Assembly: GCA_030615505.1 (NCBI GenBank)
Contig: JAUWZD010000036.1
Span: 1-41,239, forward strand
Reading direction: 5' to 3'
From: Spirochaetales bacterium
GTDB taxonomy: Bacteria; Spirochaetota; Spirochaetia; SZUA-6; DRHE01
DNA length: 41,239 bases
Shown: piece by piece, positions 32,926-41,239 of the stretch
Position numbering within the stretch: position 1 is the first letter of the stretch
Layout: each line of letters starts with the position of its first letter
Notes under the pieces: model-generated
Seen by the model: the letters and a program-made list of their open reading frames with translations, nothing else
Databases searched by the model: none
Told to the model about the DNA's origin: nothing
Translations under genes and position numbers: made by a program

Positions 32926-33992
32926 TGTCGGATTCAATAGACTCACTTGGAGCGCACGACCCACAGTTATGGTTTAACTTGCCTGGACCTGACAATGATG
33001 TAGTTCTGTCCAGTAGAGTTCGCCTGGCTCGAAATCTCATGGGTTACGCCTTTCCGCCAAAGCTCTCCAGTGAGCAGGAAATAGAGGTGCGGGATGAATT
33101 GATTCGGGCTTTTCAGAAGATACCCGGTGCCTTTCATACTCTCTATCTTGACAAGATTAGTCCTATTGAACGAAAGATACTTCTCGAGCGCAATATTGTA
33201 TCTCAGGAGTTTGCTATTTCCCCGAATAAGGCAGTGATACTAAGCGAAGATGAAAGGTTAAGCGCCATGATTAATGAGGAGGATCACCTTCGGTTGGCCT
33301 GTATTTACAGCGGTCTCTGTCTGGATGAGGTGTATCAGAGCGTGGATTCAGTCGATACTCTATTAGAGGATGAGGTCCATTATGCAGCCTCTTTAGAGTG
33401 GGGTTACTTGAATACATCCCTGCATAATACCGGAACCGGGATGCGAGCATCTGTGATGCTGCATCTTCAGGCTTTAGTCATGGATGAGAATATAAGCTGG
33501 GCTTTAAAGATAGCCGGCCAGCTTGGTCTTCAGATCAAAGGATATTGGGGTGACGATGAAGACTCTTTAGGCAATATTTACCAGATTTCCAATCAGGTCA
33601 ACATCGGCCTCTCTGAAAAGGAAATTATTAATAGTGTACAGAAGGTTATAGTTAAAATTATAGAGTATGAGCGCAGAGCTAGAATGGAATTACTAAAAAT
33701 GAGGAAAACGGAACTGGAGGATAGAGTATTTCGAGCTTTGGGTCTCTTAAGATACTGCCGGATGATCTCATCCAAGGAAGCGATTGAGCTTCTAAGTACG
33801 CTACGGTTGGGCTTAAGCCTTAAGATCATAGAAGGTCCCGGTATTGAGACTGTGACTGCTCTGCTGATTCTTTCTCAAAAATCGCATGTACAAAAAATGC
33901 TCGATTCATTTAATGACGAAACAGATAATAAATTAGTAGATTATACACGGGCAAAACAAATTCGAAGGGCTCTGGAGGGAAAAGATGTTTAA
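32925..33992 (+). CDS. mcsB: Protein-arginine kinase McsB
   Basis: 355 residues of the ATP:guanido phosphotransferase family in the bacterial McsB branch, without the N-terminal domain of creatine kinases. Motifs: VVLSSRVRLARNL (27-39), the NEEDHLRLACI active-site stretch, and LNTSLHNTGTGMRASVMLHL for nucleotide binding. It phosphorylates arginines on proteins, marking them for ClpC-ClpP. It overlaps clpC by eight bases. Confidence 0.92.
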   Translation: MSDSIDSLGAHDPQLWFNLPGPDNDVVLSSRVRLARNLMGYAFPPKLSSEQEIEVRDELIRAFQKIPGAFHTLYLDKISPIERKILLERNIVSQEFAISPNKAVILSEDERLSAMINEEDHLRLACIYSGLCLDEVYQSVDSVDTLLEDEVHYAASLEWGYLNTSLHNTGTGMRASVMLHLQALVMDENISWALKIAGQLGLQIKGYWGDDEDSLGNIYQISNQVNIGLSEKEIINSVQKVIVKIIEYERRARMELLKMRKTELEDRVFRALGLLRYCRMISSKEAIELLSTLRLGLSLKIIEGPGIETVTALLILSQKSHVQKMLDSFNDETDNKLVDYTRAKQIRRALEGKDV

Positions 33993-36474
33993 GGGCTTAA
34001 CACAGAGAGCTCAGAAAGTGCTCACGATCCTGGCCCAGGAAGAAGCAAAACGTTTTCATTCCGACCAGCTTCTCCCTGAGCACATAGTACTTGCTCTTCT
34101 CAAGGATGGAGAAGGCGTAGCTGTAAAGGCACTTTTAAAGGCGAAGGTAGATATGGGCGAAATGCAGATGCAGATCGAGCGAAGTCTTCCCCAGGGCAAG
34201 GGAGGGCTTATTCTAGGTGATGTACCTCCCTCGAAGAGGGGAAAGAAAATTCTTGAAGAATCTGCAGCCGAGGCCAGAAATATGGGCCATGAATATATAG
34301 GCACGGAGCATCTGCTCCTGGCAGCCGTCAGGGAGGAGGGCAGTGTAACGGCCAGGTACCTGGTACGAAATCAAATTACACCCGGTACCTTAAGAGATCT
34401 GATTATTCAGATAAGCGGCTTAGGAGAGCTGCATCACCGCACTCAGCCCAAAAAGAAAAACTCTGCCATAAGCCGTAAGACAACCCCTACTTTAGATGAA
34501 TTCAGCCGTGATTTAACTAATCTGGCCAGGGAAGGGAAATTGGATCCTGTAATAGGGCGAAATAATGAGATCCAGAGGGTAATTCAGATACTGGCACGGA
34601 GAACCAAGAATAATCCTGTACTTATCGGAGAGCCTGGAGTGGGAAAAACAGCAATTGTAGAGGGATTGGCTCAATTGATTATATCCAGTGATGTACCTGA
34701 TGTGTTGATAGGGTGCAGAGTTCTAACCCTGGATTTGGCTTCATTAGTAGCTGGAACAAAATACCGCGGCGAGTTCGAAGAACGACTTAAACGTGTTATG
34801 AAAGAGATCCTTGCTGCCAGTAATATAGTTCTTTTTATTGATGAGTTACATACTATTATCGGCGCCGGAGGGGCAGAGGGAGCGATTGATGCTTCAAATA
34901 TGTTAAAACCGGCTCTCTCTAGAGGGGAACTGCAGTGTATCGGGGCTACTACATTGAATGAATATAAGAAATATATTGAGAGGGACGCAGCTTTAGAACG
35001 GCGGTTTCAATCCATATTTGTGGATGAGCCTACTGTTGAGGAAGCCGTGGAAATTCTTAAAGGAATAAAAGATCGCTATGGGAGCTTCCATCATGTAACT
35101 TACACATATGAGGCTTTAGAAGCTGCGGCAAGTCTTTCACATCGATATATTACTGAGCGATTTCTGCCTGACAAGGCCATAGACTTATTAGATGAAGCAG
35201 GTTCCAGAAAGAAGATAAATACCAGAGTACGTCCGAAAAAATTGTCGGACATGGAAAAAGAGATCGAACACCTGACAGTCGAAAAAAACAATCTGGTGAG
35301 CACTCAGAATTATGAAAGAGCAGCGGCCGTACGAGATACTGTAAGAGAGTTGAGATTAAAAGTAGAAGATTATAGACGTATGTGGGAAAGCAGTCTTCAT
35401 GTTGAAGAAAATCTGGTCGATGTTGAGGAAATCCAGACAATTATCTCTGAAATCACCGGTATTCCCTTAAAACGAATTGTGCAGAAGGAATCGGAGAAAC
35501 TTCTTCTGATTGAAGAAGACCTTCACAAGAGAGTGGTAGGCCAGGATCCGGCCATATCCGTAGTAGCGTCCGCTATCCGTCGCTCGAGGATGGGTTTGAG
35601 CTCACCCAAGCGGCCAATGGGATCCTTCGTATTCTTAGGGCCCACAGGGGTAGGGAAAACGCTTTTAGCCAAAACCCTGGCTGAATTTCTATTCGGAGAT
35701 GAAGATGCTTTGGTGCGAATCGATATGTCCGATTTTATGGAGAAGCATAATGTTTCCAGACTTGTTGGCGCACCACCAGGTTATATCGGTTATGAAGAGG
35801 GAGGGCTTTTAACAGAGAAAATCAGAAGGCGTCCCTACAGCGTTATACTTCTGGATGAAATAGAAAAAGCCCACCCCGATGTGTTCAATTTGCTGCTTCA
35901 AGTACTGGAAGAGGGACAACTGCAGGATAATCTGGGGCATACTGTTTCTTTTCGCAATACCGTGCTTATCATGACATCCAATGCCGGTGCCAGAGAAATC
36001 AGCCGGGAAACTGCTTTAGGGTTCCATGCTGAAGAGGGTATGATGCATTACAATGAAATAAAGGCCTCGGCTATGAATGAGATGAAGCGGGTGTTCAATC
36101 CGGAGTTTATTAACCGGGTAGATGAAATCGTCGTATTTCACAGTCTGGATAAGGGACATTTGAGTCAGATTTTGGAAATGCTGATAACAGAGGTTAAGGA
36201 GCGCCTGCAGGAGCAGAATATTACACTGGAGATAAAAAAGAAAGCCAGGGAGTATCTGATTGATGAGGGATACGATAAGAAGTACGGTGCCAGACCCTTA
36301 CGCAGAGTACTGCAGAAACAGGTTGAGGACCCCTTATCTTTGGAGATGCTGAAAGGCCGATTCAAACAGGGAAGCTCAATTGTTGTTGATTACAGGGAGG
36401 GCAAAATAATATTTCGCTCCAGGAGGGGACGTAAAATTACAGAGCCTGAGAAAGCGGAGCTGGTAGTCGGATGA
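33985..36474 (+). CDS. clpC: ClpC-type AAA+ unfoldase
   Basis: 829 residues. Two N-domain repeats (1-145), AAA1 with Walker A GEPGVGKTAI (about 215), a short M-domain with UVR-like NNLVSTQNYERAAAVRDTV, and AAA2 with GPTGVGKTLLAKTLAE (about 552). The short middle domain and the mcsA-mcsB context identify ClpC rather than ClpB or ClpA. It unfolds arginine-phosphorylated substrates for ClpP, which is not encoded here. GGAGG lies upstream of the ATG. Its stop overlaps the TPR gene by four bases. Confidence 0.93.
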   Translation: MFKGLTQRAQKVLTILAQEEAKRFHSDQLLPEHIVLALLKDGEGVAVKALLKAKVDMGEMQMQIERSLPQGKGGLILGDVPPSKRGKKILEESAAEARNMGHEYIGTEHLLLAAVREEGSVTARYLVRNQITPGTLRDLIIQISGLGELHHRTQPKKKNSAISRKTTPTLDEFSRDLTNLAREGKLDPVIGRNNEIQRVIQILARRTKNNPVLIGEPGVGKTAIVEGLAQLIISSDVPDVLIGCRVLTLDLASLVAGTKYRGEFEERLKRVMKEILAASNIVLFIDELHTIIGAGGAEGAIDASNMLKPALSRGELQCIGATTLNEYKKYIERDAALERRFQSIFVDEPTVEEAVEILKGIKDRYGSFHHVTYTYEALEAAASLSHRYITERFLPDKAIDLLDEAGSRKKINTRVRPKKLSDMEKEIEHLTVEKNNLVSTQNYERAAAVRDTVRELRLKVEDYRRMWESSLHVEENLVDVEEIQTIISEITGIPLKRIVQKESEKLLLIEEDLHKRVVGQDPAISVVASAIRRSRMGLSSPKRPMGSFVFLGPTGVGKTLLAKTLAEFLFGDEDALVRIDMSDFMEKHNVSRLVGAPPGYIGYEEGGLLTEKIRRRPYSVILLDEIEKAHPDVFNLLLQVLEEGQLQDNLGHTVSFRNTVLIMTSNAGAREISRETALGFHAEEGMMHYNEIKASAMNEMKRVFNPEFINRVDEIVVFHSLDKGHLSQILEMLITEVKERLQEQNITLEIKKKAREYLIDEGYDKKYGARPLRRVLQKQVEDPLSLEMLKGRFKQGSSIVVDYREGKIIFRSRRGRKITEPEKAELVVG

Positions 36475-39353
36475 GAAAGACAGGGAGTTTTTTCTCCCTG
36501 CTTTTTATTGCCTTTACCCTTAATGCATACTCACAGAGTCCGGAGAATCTATTCCAGGCAGGAAGAAAAGCCTTTGAAGACAGGCTCTTCCTTATAGCCG
36601 GAAAAAATTTCAAACAACTGGCTGATCTTTTCCCGGATGATCCCCTGGCAGATGATTCAGAGTACCTGGAAGCGGTATCTTACTTCTACCTTAAAGAGTA
36701 TAGAAAGGTTTATTTAACCCTCAAGAGCTTTAATCAAAAATATCCGTTTTCACCCCATATAAGGCTGATTAATTACTGGAAGGGAATCGCCCATTATTAT
36801 TTGGGTGAATATGAAGAATCCATAAGATGCTTTTACACCCAGACCGAAAGATATACTGTAGCAGATAATTATCTTAGTCATTCATTCCTTTTACTTGGAA
36901 TGGCCTTAGAAAAAACCGGTCGCCTTCATGAGGCCAGGAAGCCTTATAAGCGCCTGATAAACCAAAAAACCTCTAAACCGCTTCTGTCTGTTGCACTGTT
37001 CAGACTGGGTGGAATTGAGCTTCAATTAAAAAATTTCCATAGTGCGCTTAAAGCTTTTACAAAAGTATTAGTGGATCATCCGGATTCAGAACAGGCTAAG
37101 GATGCTCTCTTTTTCACAGCCGAATGCTATTTCTATTTAGACAAAAGCTATGAAGCTGAAGACAGATACCGTCAGGTCCTGTCCCAGCCCCTTGGAGGGA
37201 ATCACAGGGAAACAATTTGTTTCAGGTTGATTCAGATCTTATCTGGCAGGGGTGAAGCCTCAGAAGCGCTCGCATGGGTTGAAAAGTTTGAGCAGGATTT
37301 CCCCTACAGCTCATACGGGAAGGAACTCTTCCACATTAAAGCTGACGTATTGTTCGATCTAAAGCAGTACGGCCATGCCCTTAAGGAATATCAGAAAGCC
37401 CTAAAAGCAGCTGCCACTTTAGAAGAACTGCAGGTTATCTGCTATAATATGGGTCTGGCCAGCCTTCTGCATGGGGAAAAGGAGGAAGCGCTTAAGACGT
37501 TTCGAAATGCCTTAACCGGGGATCCTGAAATCATTGAGAAGAGCCTCTTTCGATTGGGCACTACCTTAGTGGAGCTTCATAGAGATGATGAAGCTATTGA
37601 CGTCTTAGAGGATTTCAGGGTGCGATTTCCCTCAAGCGACCAAAATGAAGAGGTATTACGCCTCCTGGGATCCCTCTATGAGCGATCCGATCTGTTTATC
37701 GAGGCCAAGGGTGTGTTCACACAGCTTTTAACCCATTATCCGGATTCTAAGGATCTGGATGAATACCTCTTTAAAAGAGGTAGTGCTGTGCTCTCTTTAG
37801 GAGATACGGCCGGAGCCTTAAGGGATTATTTTCGGATTATAAAGGCCTTCCCAGATTCAAATTACACCTGCGAATGTCAATACAATATCGGCTACATCTA
37901 TTCACTCAGAAAGGAATACACGAGGGCTATACCGTTTTTTAAGGCAGTGCTTGAAAGAGAGCTGCCAGGTGATCTACACGAACGGGCTACCCTGGCCATA
38001 GGAGTGTGTTACTTCAATAACGGTAAATACGATTCAGCCCGGCTTCACTTTGAGGAGATTACCCTTAGGGATACTTCCTCCCCCTGGGCGGGAGAGGGTT
38101 GGTTCTATTTGGGCAGAACCTTCTATAAGATGGAACACCTTAAGGATTCAGCAAATAGTTTCAGACAGGCAGCTTTAGCCTTTGGGCCGGGGCAAAATGG
38201 TGCTGAAGCCCTTTATTGGCAGGGCCTGGCTGAGTTTAGACTTAGAGCTTACAGCAGAGCCAGGGAGGCGTTTCTCTCTCTGAGCCGTCAATATCCATCC
38301 AGTAACCGGGTCGCTGAGGCTTATTACAGGGCTGGTTTATGTGAGTCTCAGCTTGAAAATTTTCCTGAAAGCATAGAATATTTTGACCTGGCTCTTAGGG
38401 AAATGATAAGGCAGCCTGAGAAGGATCTGAATGAGGAAGTCCTATTCCAGAAGGGCTGGAACCTGTATAAGATGGGGAAGAGGGGAGCGGCTCTGTCAGT
38501 TTTTAAGACTCTGGCTGAAAATTATCCCGGAAGTTTGCTGGTACCGGAAGCCTTTTACACGCTTGCTGAAGCGGATTTTCGGGATGGCGAGTTTAAAGAA
38601 GCCTTAAAAGGATTTACAAAAGTGATTACAGAATATCCTGATGCCGAAGTGTCCAGGGCGGCATATTACTGGGCCGGAGCCAGCTCTTCCAGGATAGGGG
38701 AGGTGAAGCTAGCCTTGAAGTACTACTGGCAGTATCTTGAACGATCCCCCGAGGGCAGCTTAGTCGATCTGGCCAGTTCAGAAATACAGAATATACTGTC
38801 ATCCAGCCGGGACTTTAATGCGATCCGGGAATTCTACTACTCTATAGAGAAAAATCCGGAAACCCCTGTGCAATTAAAGAATCAGGTGCGTTATGAGTAT
38901 GCATGCTTGATTTTCAAGGATGGGAGTTCTCAGCCCTTAAGAGAAGCCCTGGCTATTTTTGAGCGCATCCGGGATTCAGGCGTCAGTGAACCGCTTAAGA
39001 GCAAGGTTAATTATATGATTGGAGAGTACTATCTACTCCAGGGTGAATTAAAACGGGCTTTAGATATATTTACGGGTATTACCGCTGCTACTGCAGGTCA
39101 AACCGGTGCGGAGGCTCAGATGAATATTGCAAGTATTTATGAAAAGCAGGGCTATAAAGAAGAAGCAGCAGAAGCATATCTAAAGGTCTATTTTCTTTAT
39201 CCGGATTTTGATTCCTTAAGCCAGGAGGCAATATATAGAGCCGGTCTTATCTTTAAAACTGAGGGAAAGAATGAAGAAGCGGAAAAGCTTTTTATGAAAC
39301 TGAAAGAGGAATATCCGGAAAGCATATGGTTGAAAGAGCTCCCAAACAGGTAA
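36471..39353 (+). CDS. Large secreted TPR protein (960 residues)
   Basis: A signal peptide (TGSFFSLLFIAFTLNAYSQS) is followed by an almost unbroken array of tetratricopeptide repeats, about 24 units, many with the YbgF/BamD-like pattern 'AFKTLAENYPGSLLVPEAFY' and 'FPDSNYTCECQYNIGYIYSL'. No other domain can be seen. It should form a long superhelix in the periplasm, a scaffold for envelope or cell-division complexes. It is coupled to clpC by a four-base overlap, and the LeuA-like gene follows after 16 bases. Confidence 0.8.
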   Translation: MRKTGSFFSLLFIAFTLNAYSQSPENLFQAGRKAFEDRLFLIAGKNFKQLADLFPDDPLADDSEYLEAVSYFYLKEYRKVYLTLKSFNQKYPFSPHIRLINYWKGIAHYYLGEYEESIRCFYTQTERYTVADNYLSHSFLLLGMALEKTGRLHEARKPYKRLINQKTSKPLLSVALFRLGGIELQLKNFHSALKAFTKVLVDHPDSEQAKDALFFTAECYFYLDKSYEAEDRYRQVLSQPLGGNHRETICFRLIQILSGRGEASEALAWVEKFEQDFPYSSYGKELFHIKADVLFDLKQYGHALKEYQKALKAAATLEELQVICYNMGLASLLHGEKEEALKTFRNALTGDPEIIEKSLFRLGTTLVELHRDDEAIDVLEDFRVRFPSSDQNEEVLRLLGSLYERSDLFIEAKGVFTQLLTHYPDSKDLDEYLFKRGSAVLSLGDTAGALRDYFRIIKAFPDSNYTCECQYNIGYIYSLRKEYTRAIPFFKAVLERELPGDLHERATLAIGVCYFNNGKYDSARLHFEEITLRDTSSPWAGEGWFYLGRTFYKMEHLKDSANSFRQAALAFGPGQNGAEALYWQGLAEFRLRAYSRAREAFLSLSRQYPSSNRVAEAYYRAGLCESQLENFPESIEYFDLALREMIRQPEKDLNEEVLFQKGWNLYKMGKRGAALSVFKTLAENYPGSLLVPEAFYTLAEADFRDGEFKEALKGFTKVITEYPDAEVSRAAYYWAGASSSRIGEVKLALKYYWQYLERSPEGSLVDLASSEIQNILSSSRDFNAIREFYYSIEKNPETPVQLKNQVRYEYACLIFKDGSSQPLREALAIFERIRDSGVSEPLKSKVNYMIGEYYLLQGELKRALDIFTGITAATAGQTGAEAQMNIASIYEKQGYKEEAAEAYLKVYFLYPDFDSLSQEAIYRAGLIFKTEGKNEEAEKLFMKLKEEYPESIWLKELPNR

Positions 39354-39369
39354 AGTGGAGGTTAAAAGT

Positions 39370-40932
39370 ATGAAAAAACGGATCGAGTTTCTTGATACTA
39401 CCTTACGCGACGGCAATAAGCTTCCCTTTGTGGTACTGAATATCAGGGACCGACTCGAGATTGCCCATCAGCTTAAACTCTTGGGCGTGGATGTTATTGA
39501 TGCCGGTTATCCTACTGCTTCTAAAGAAGATCGTGAGGGCGTAGATCTTATAGCCAGGGAAGTAGAGGGCCCGTACATCTCCGCTTTAAGCCGGGCACTG
39601 GAGCGTGATATTGAAAAGGCATTAAATGCAATCCGCGCCAGTAATAAGCCCTATCTTCATATTTTTCTTCCCATATCCACTATTTTCCTTACTGATATTC
39701 TGAAAAAAAGCAAGGATGAAACCCTTAAAACTATCGAGCATTCGATTCATTTAGGAAAAGAAGCAGGGGTTAAGGTTCAATTCTCTTTGGGTGAAATCGG
39801 TGAAGCGGACAGGGCCTTCATGCTGGAGGCAGCTCGCATAGCCGCTGAATCGGGTGTGGACGTGCTCAACTTAGCAGATACCAATGGGACACTTTATCCG
39901 GCTGCGATTCAGGAAATGATCACACAGACCCTAAATATTATAGACGATTATCCCAACACCCTGATTGGTGTGCATTTCCATAACGATCTGGGTCTGGCAA
40001 CGGCCGATACCCTAATTGCCTTAGAATCGGGAGCCGGGCATGTAGAGGTAACACTTGGAGGAATAGGAGCGAAGGGGGGTAATGCTGCACTGGAGGAGAT
40101 TGTTTTTGGACTTGAGGCATTCTCAGAAAGATTGGGATTATCCCATGGGATTCAATTGGATCAGTTGTACAAATCCTCCACTCTGGTCAGCCGTATTACC
40201 GGTATTCAGCCCCATCCCAACAAACCAATTTTCGGTAAATGCGCTTTCTTAGAATTTAAAGGTTTCCATGCCAGAGATTCATTGAGTGAAAAACTAAAAA
40301 CACTCCTGCAGAATAAAACAATCGGCAGGTCAGACGATTTCCTGTTGGGCTTGGGTGATCATGAAATGACCATGGCGGGCTTCGATCAACAGCTTGAAAA
40401 TCTTGGGATTCCCAGGGAGGGAATTAATCTTGAAAAGGTATACCATTTATACCAATCCCAGGCTAAAAGAAAGAAAAAGATTCACCTATCAGAGCTTAAG
40501 GCCATGGTGTACGATGCCCGGAATGAAATAAAAGCTCCTTATACCCTGGTTTCCTTTAATGTAATGACCGGTTCAAATTCCCTGCCGGTGGGAATAGTTG
40601 AGCTGAGAAGAGATGAGACCTCTTTAGTGCAGTCCGCAAGTGGGTCCGGAGCAATTGATGCTCTCTGTCAGGCGGTAGATAAAGTAGTAGCATTTAAACC
40701 TGAGCTTGTTCTCTATACTTTAGACTGTCTTACCGAGGGCAAAGATGCTCGGGCCGAAGTTACGGTTACACTTAACTTTATGGGCAAGCGCTTCCATGGA
40801 CACTACGGATCGACCGATGTGGTAGAGGCAAGCGTACGCGCCTATCTGGATGCTGTAAACAGAATAGAACTGCATCGATTATCAGGCGCTGGGGAGGAGT
40901 TCTATATAGATGGCGAATACCTCTGGGAGTAA
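39370..40932 (+). CDS. LeuA/homocitrate-synthase family acyltransferase with regulatory domain
   Basis: 520 residues from ATG 39370, chosen because GGAGGT (39357-39362) fits it; GTG 39355 lies within that site. A TIM barrel holds FLDTTLRDGNKLPF (the catalytic Arg-Asp kept, but Asn-Lys where Glu/Thr-Gln is usual), the metal motif GVHFHNDLG, and GGIGAKGGNAALEEI. The C-terminal domain (about 395-515, SLPVGIVELRRDETS, SGSGAIDALCQAVDKVV) is the LeuA dimer/allosteric domain. It condenses acetyl-CoA with a 2-oxo acid; 2-isopropylmalate synthase is the most likely but citramalate or homocitrate synthase is possible. No other leucine gene is nearby. Confidence 0.8.
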   Translation: MKKRIEFLDTTLRDGNKLPFVVLNIRDRLEIAHQLKLLGVDVIDAGYPTASKEDREGVDLIAREVEGPYISALSRALERDIEKALNAIRASNKPYLHIFLPISTIFLTDILKKSKDETLKTIEHSIHLGKEAGVKVQFSLGEIGEADRAFMLEAARIAAESGVDVLNLADTNGTLYPAAIQEMITQTLNIIDDYPNTLIGVHFHNDLGLATADTLIALESGAGHVEVTLGGIGAKGGNAALEEIVFGLEAFSERLGLSHGIQLDQLYKSSTLVSRITGIQPHPNKPIFGKCAFLEFKGFHARDSLSEKLKTLLQNKTIGRSDDFLLGLGDHEMTMAGFDQQLENLGIPREGINLEKVYHLYQSQAKRKKKIHLSELKAMVYDARNEIKAPYTLVSFNVMTGSNSLPVGIVELRRDETSLVQSASGSGAIDALCQAVDKVVAFKPELVLYTLDCLTEGKDARAEVTVTLNFMGKRFHGHYGSTDVVEASVRAYLDAVNRIELHRLSGAGEEFYIDGEYLWE

Positions 40933-40955
40933 GGTGGAGTAAATGATACGTCCTA

Positions 40956-41150
40956 TTAATTATCTAAGGTGTTCCGTATCTTCATATTATCTACTTCATT
41001 CAGCCGGACGCCTGCTGCGATTTTAGACCAGGTCGTAAAATTATAGAAACGAAAGGCATTATAGGAAGCAATCGAAAGAGCATGCACAGCCCAAACAGGA
41101 TGCGCATGGGCGTTATACCACCCGCCTAAATTATTAACCGTTTTTCTCAA
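40956..41150 (-). CDS. Small hypothetical protein at the right edge
   Basis: A 64-residue frame with a TTG start preceded by AAAGGGGG, reading NLGGWYNAHAHPVWAVHALS and FRFYNFTTWSKIAAGVRLNE. It looks protein-like (few rare residues, many aromatics) but I recognise no family. It ends 24 bases after the convergent LeuA-like gene. It may be a fragment. Confidence 0.35.
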   Translation of the reverse strand: MRKTVNNLGGWYNAHAHPVWAVHALSIASYNAFRFYNFTTWSKIAAGVRLNEVDNMKIRNTLDN

Positions 41151-41209
41151 CCCCCTTTCAAAACTCGAAATTCCCTCCCTATTTTATCTTTATATAGATT
41201 TTGGATCTC

Positions 41210-41239
41210 TGTACAGAAAAAAAAAGCCCCTTGCTCAAT
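41210..41239 (-). terminator. Possible right half of a terminator cut by the window edge
   Basis: On the minus strand GAGCAAGGGGC is followed at once by nine T residues. This is what the descending arm of an intrinsic terminator looks like; the ascending arm would lie beyond 41239 and cannot be seen. Confidence 0.35.

Noticed and set aside
40945..40980. GATACG...CGTATC terminator after the LeuA-like gene
   Set aside because: Six-base stem with a 24-base loop and no T-run; too weak.

Overview
The window looks like a chromosomal segment of an uncultured, anaerobic, double-membraned bacterium, most likely a member of the Spirochaetota. Reasons: the poly(A)-polymerase-like PcnB has the N-terminal layout (RYGTS..GK followed by VYTAKDH) that I associate with spirochaetes; a complete Rnf complex indicates ferredoxin/NAD energy metabolism; LolC-LolD-LolE implies an outer membrane with lipoproteins; and there are many secreted TPR, PEGA and beta-rich envelope proteins. 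This assignment is an inference from gene content. No rRNA or tRNA gene was seen.

Layout. (1) 1-5281: a metal-uptake locus of ECF type (EcfT remnant, EcfA remnant, two exporter-fold ABC half-transporters, a CooT-like nickel protein and a small His-rich protein). Three of its genes carry three different kinds of lesion. (2) 5278-10721: pcnB on the plus strand, convergent with a four-gene minus-strand operon (RluA-type pseudouridine synthase, a P-loop/Asp23-like fusion, an AI-2E-type permease, and a TPR protein with a degenerate metallopeptidase domain). (3) 11055-19937: a plus-strand run with a small coiled-coil membrane protein, an unrecognised 520-residue membrane protein, rnfCDGEAB, and a GH57-fold protein that has lost its catalytic acid. 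(4) 19941-22729: an envelope protein facing left, then a Cas2-like orphan with an apparently leaderless promoter and prfB, which keeps the classical programmed +1 frameshift. (5) 22730-25303: a gene-poor accessory island with a broken MntA/HepT-type pair, an intact UPF0175/DUF3368 toxin-antitoxin pair, the 3' end of a group II intron (domain V intact, no reverse transcriptase), and a fragment of a SWIM zinc-finger protein. (6) 25304-40932: a long co-directional run of housekeeping and envelope genes: cheY-like, PEGA protein, ftsY, YD/MORN-like repeat protein, lolC-lolD-lolE, mcsA-mcsB-clpC, a 960-residue TPR protein, and a LeuA-family synthase.

How the parts fit. Rnf would couple ferredoxin oxidation to NAD reduction and an ion gradient. 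FtsY and LolCDE sit in one transcription unit and together serve membrane protein insertion and lipoprotein release. McsA/McsB/ClpC form an arginine-phosphorylation proteolysis module, here without a visible CtsR gene. The most unusual material is the decaying nickel/cobalt locus at the left end, the Cas2-like/prfB leader region, the GH57 pseudoenzyme at the end of the Rnf operon, and the P-loop/Asp23-like fusion. All calls come from reading the sequence; no database search was made.
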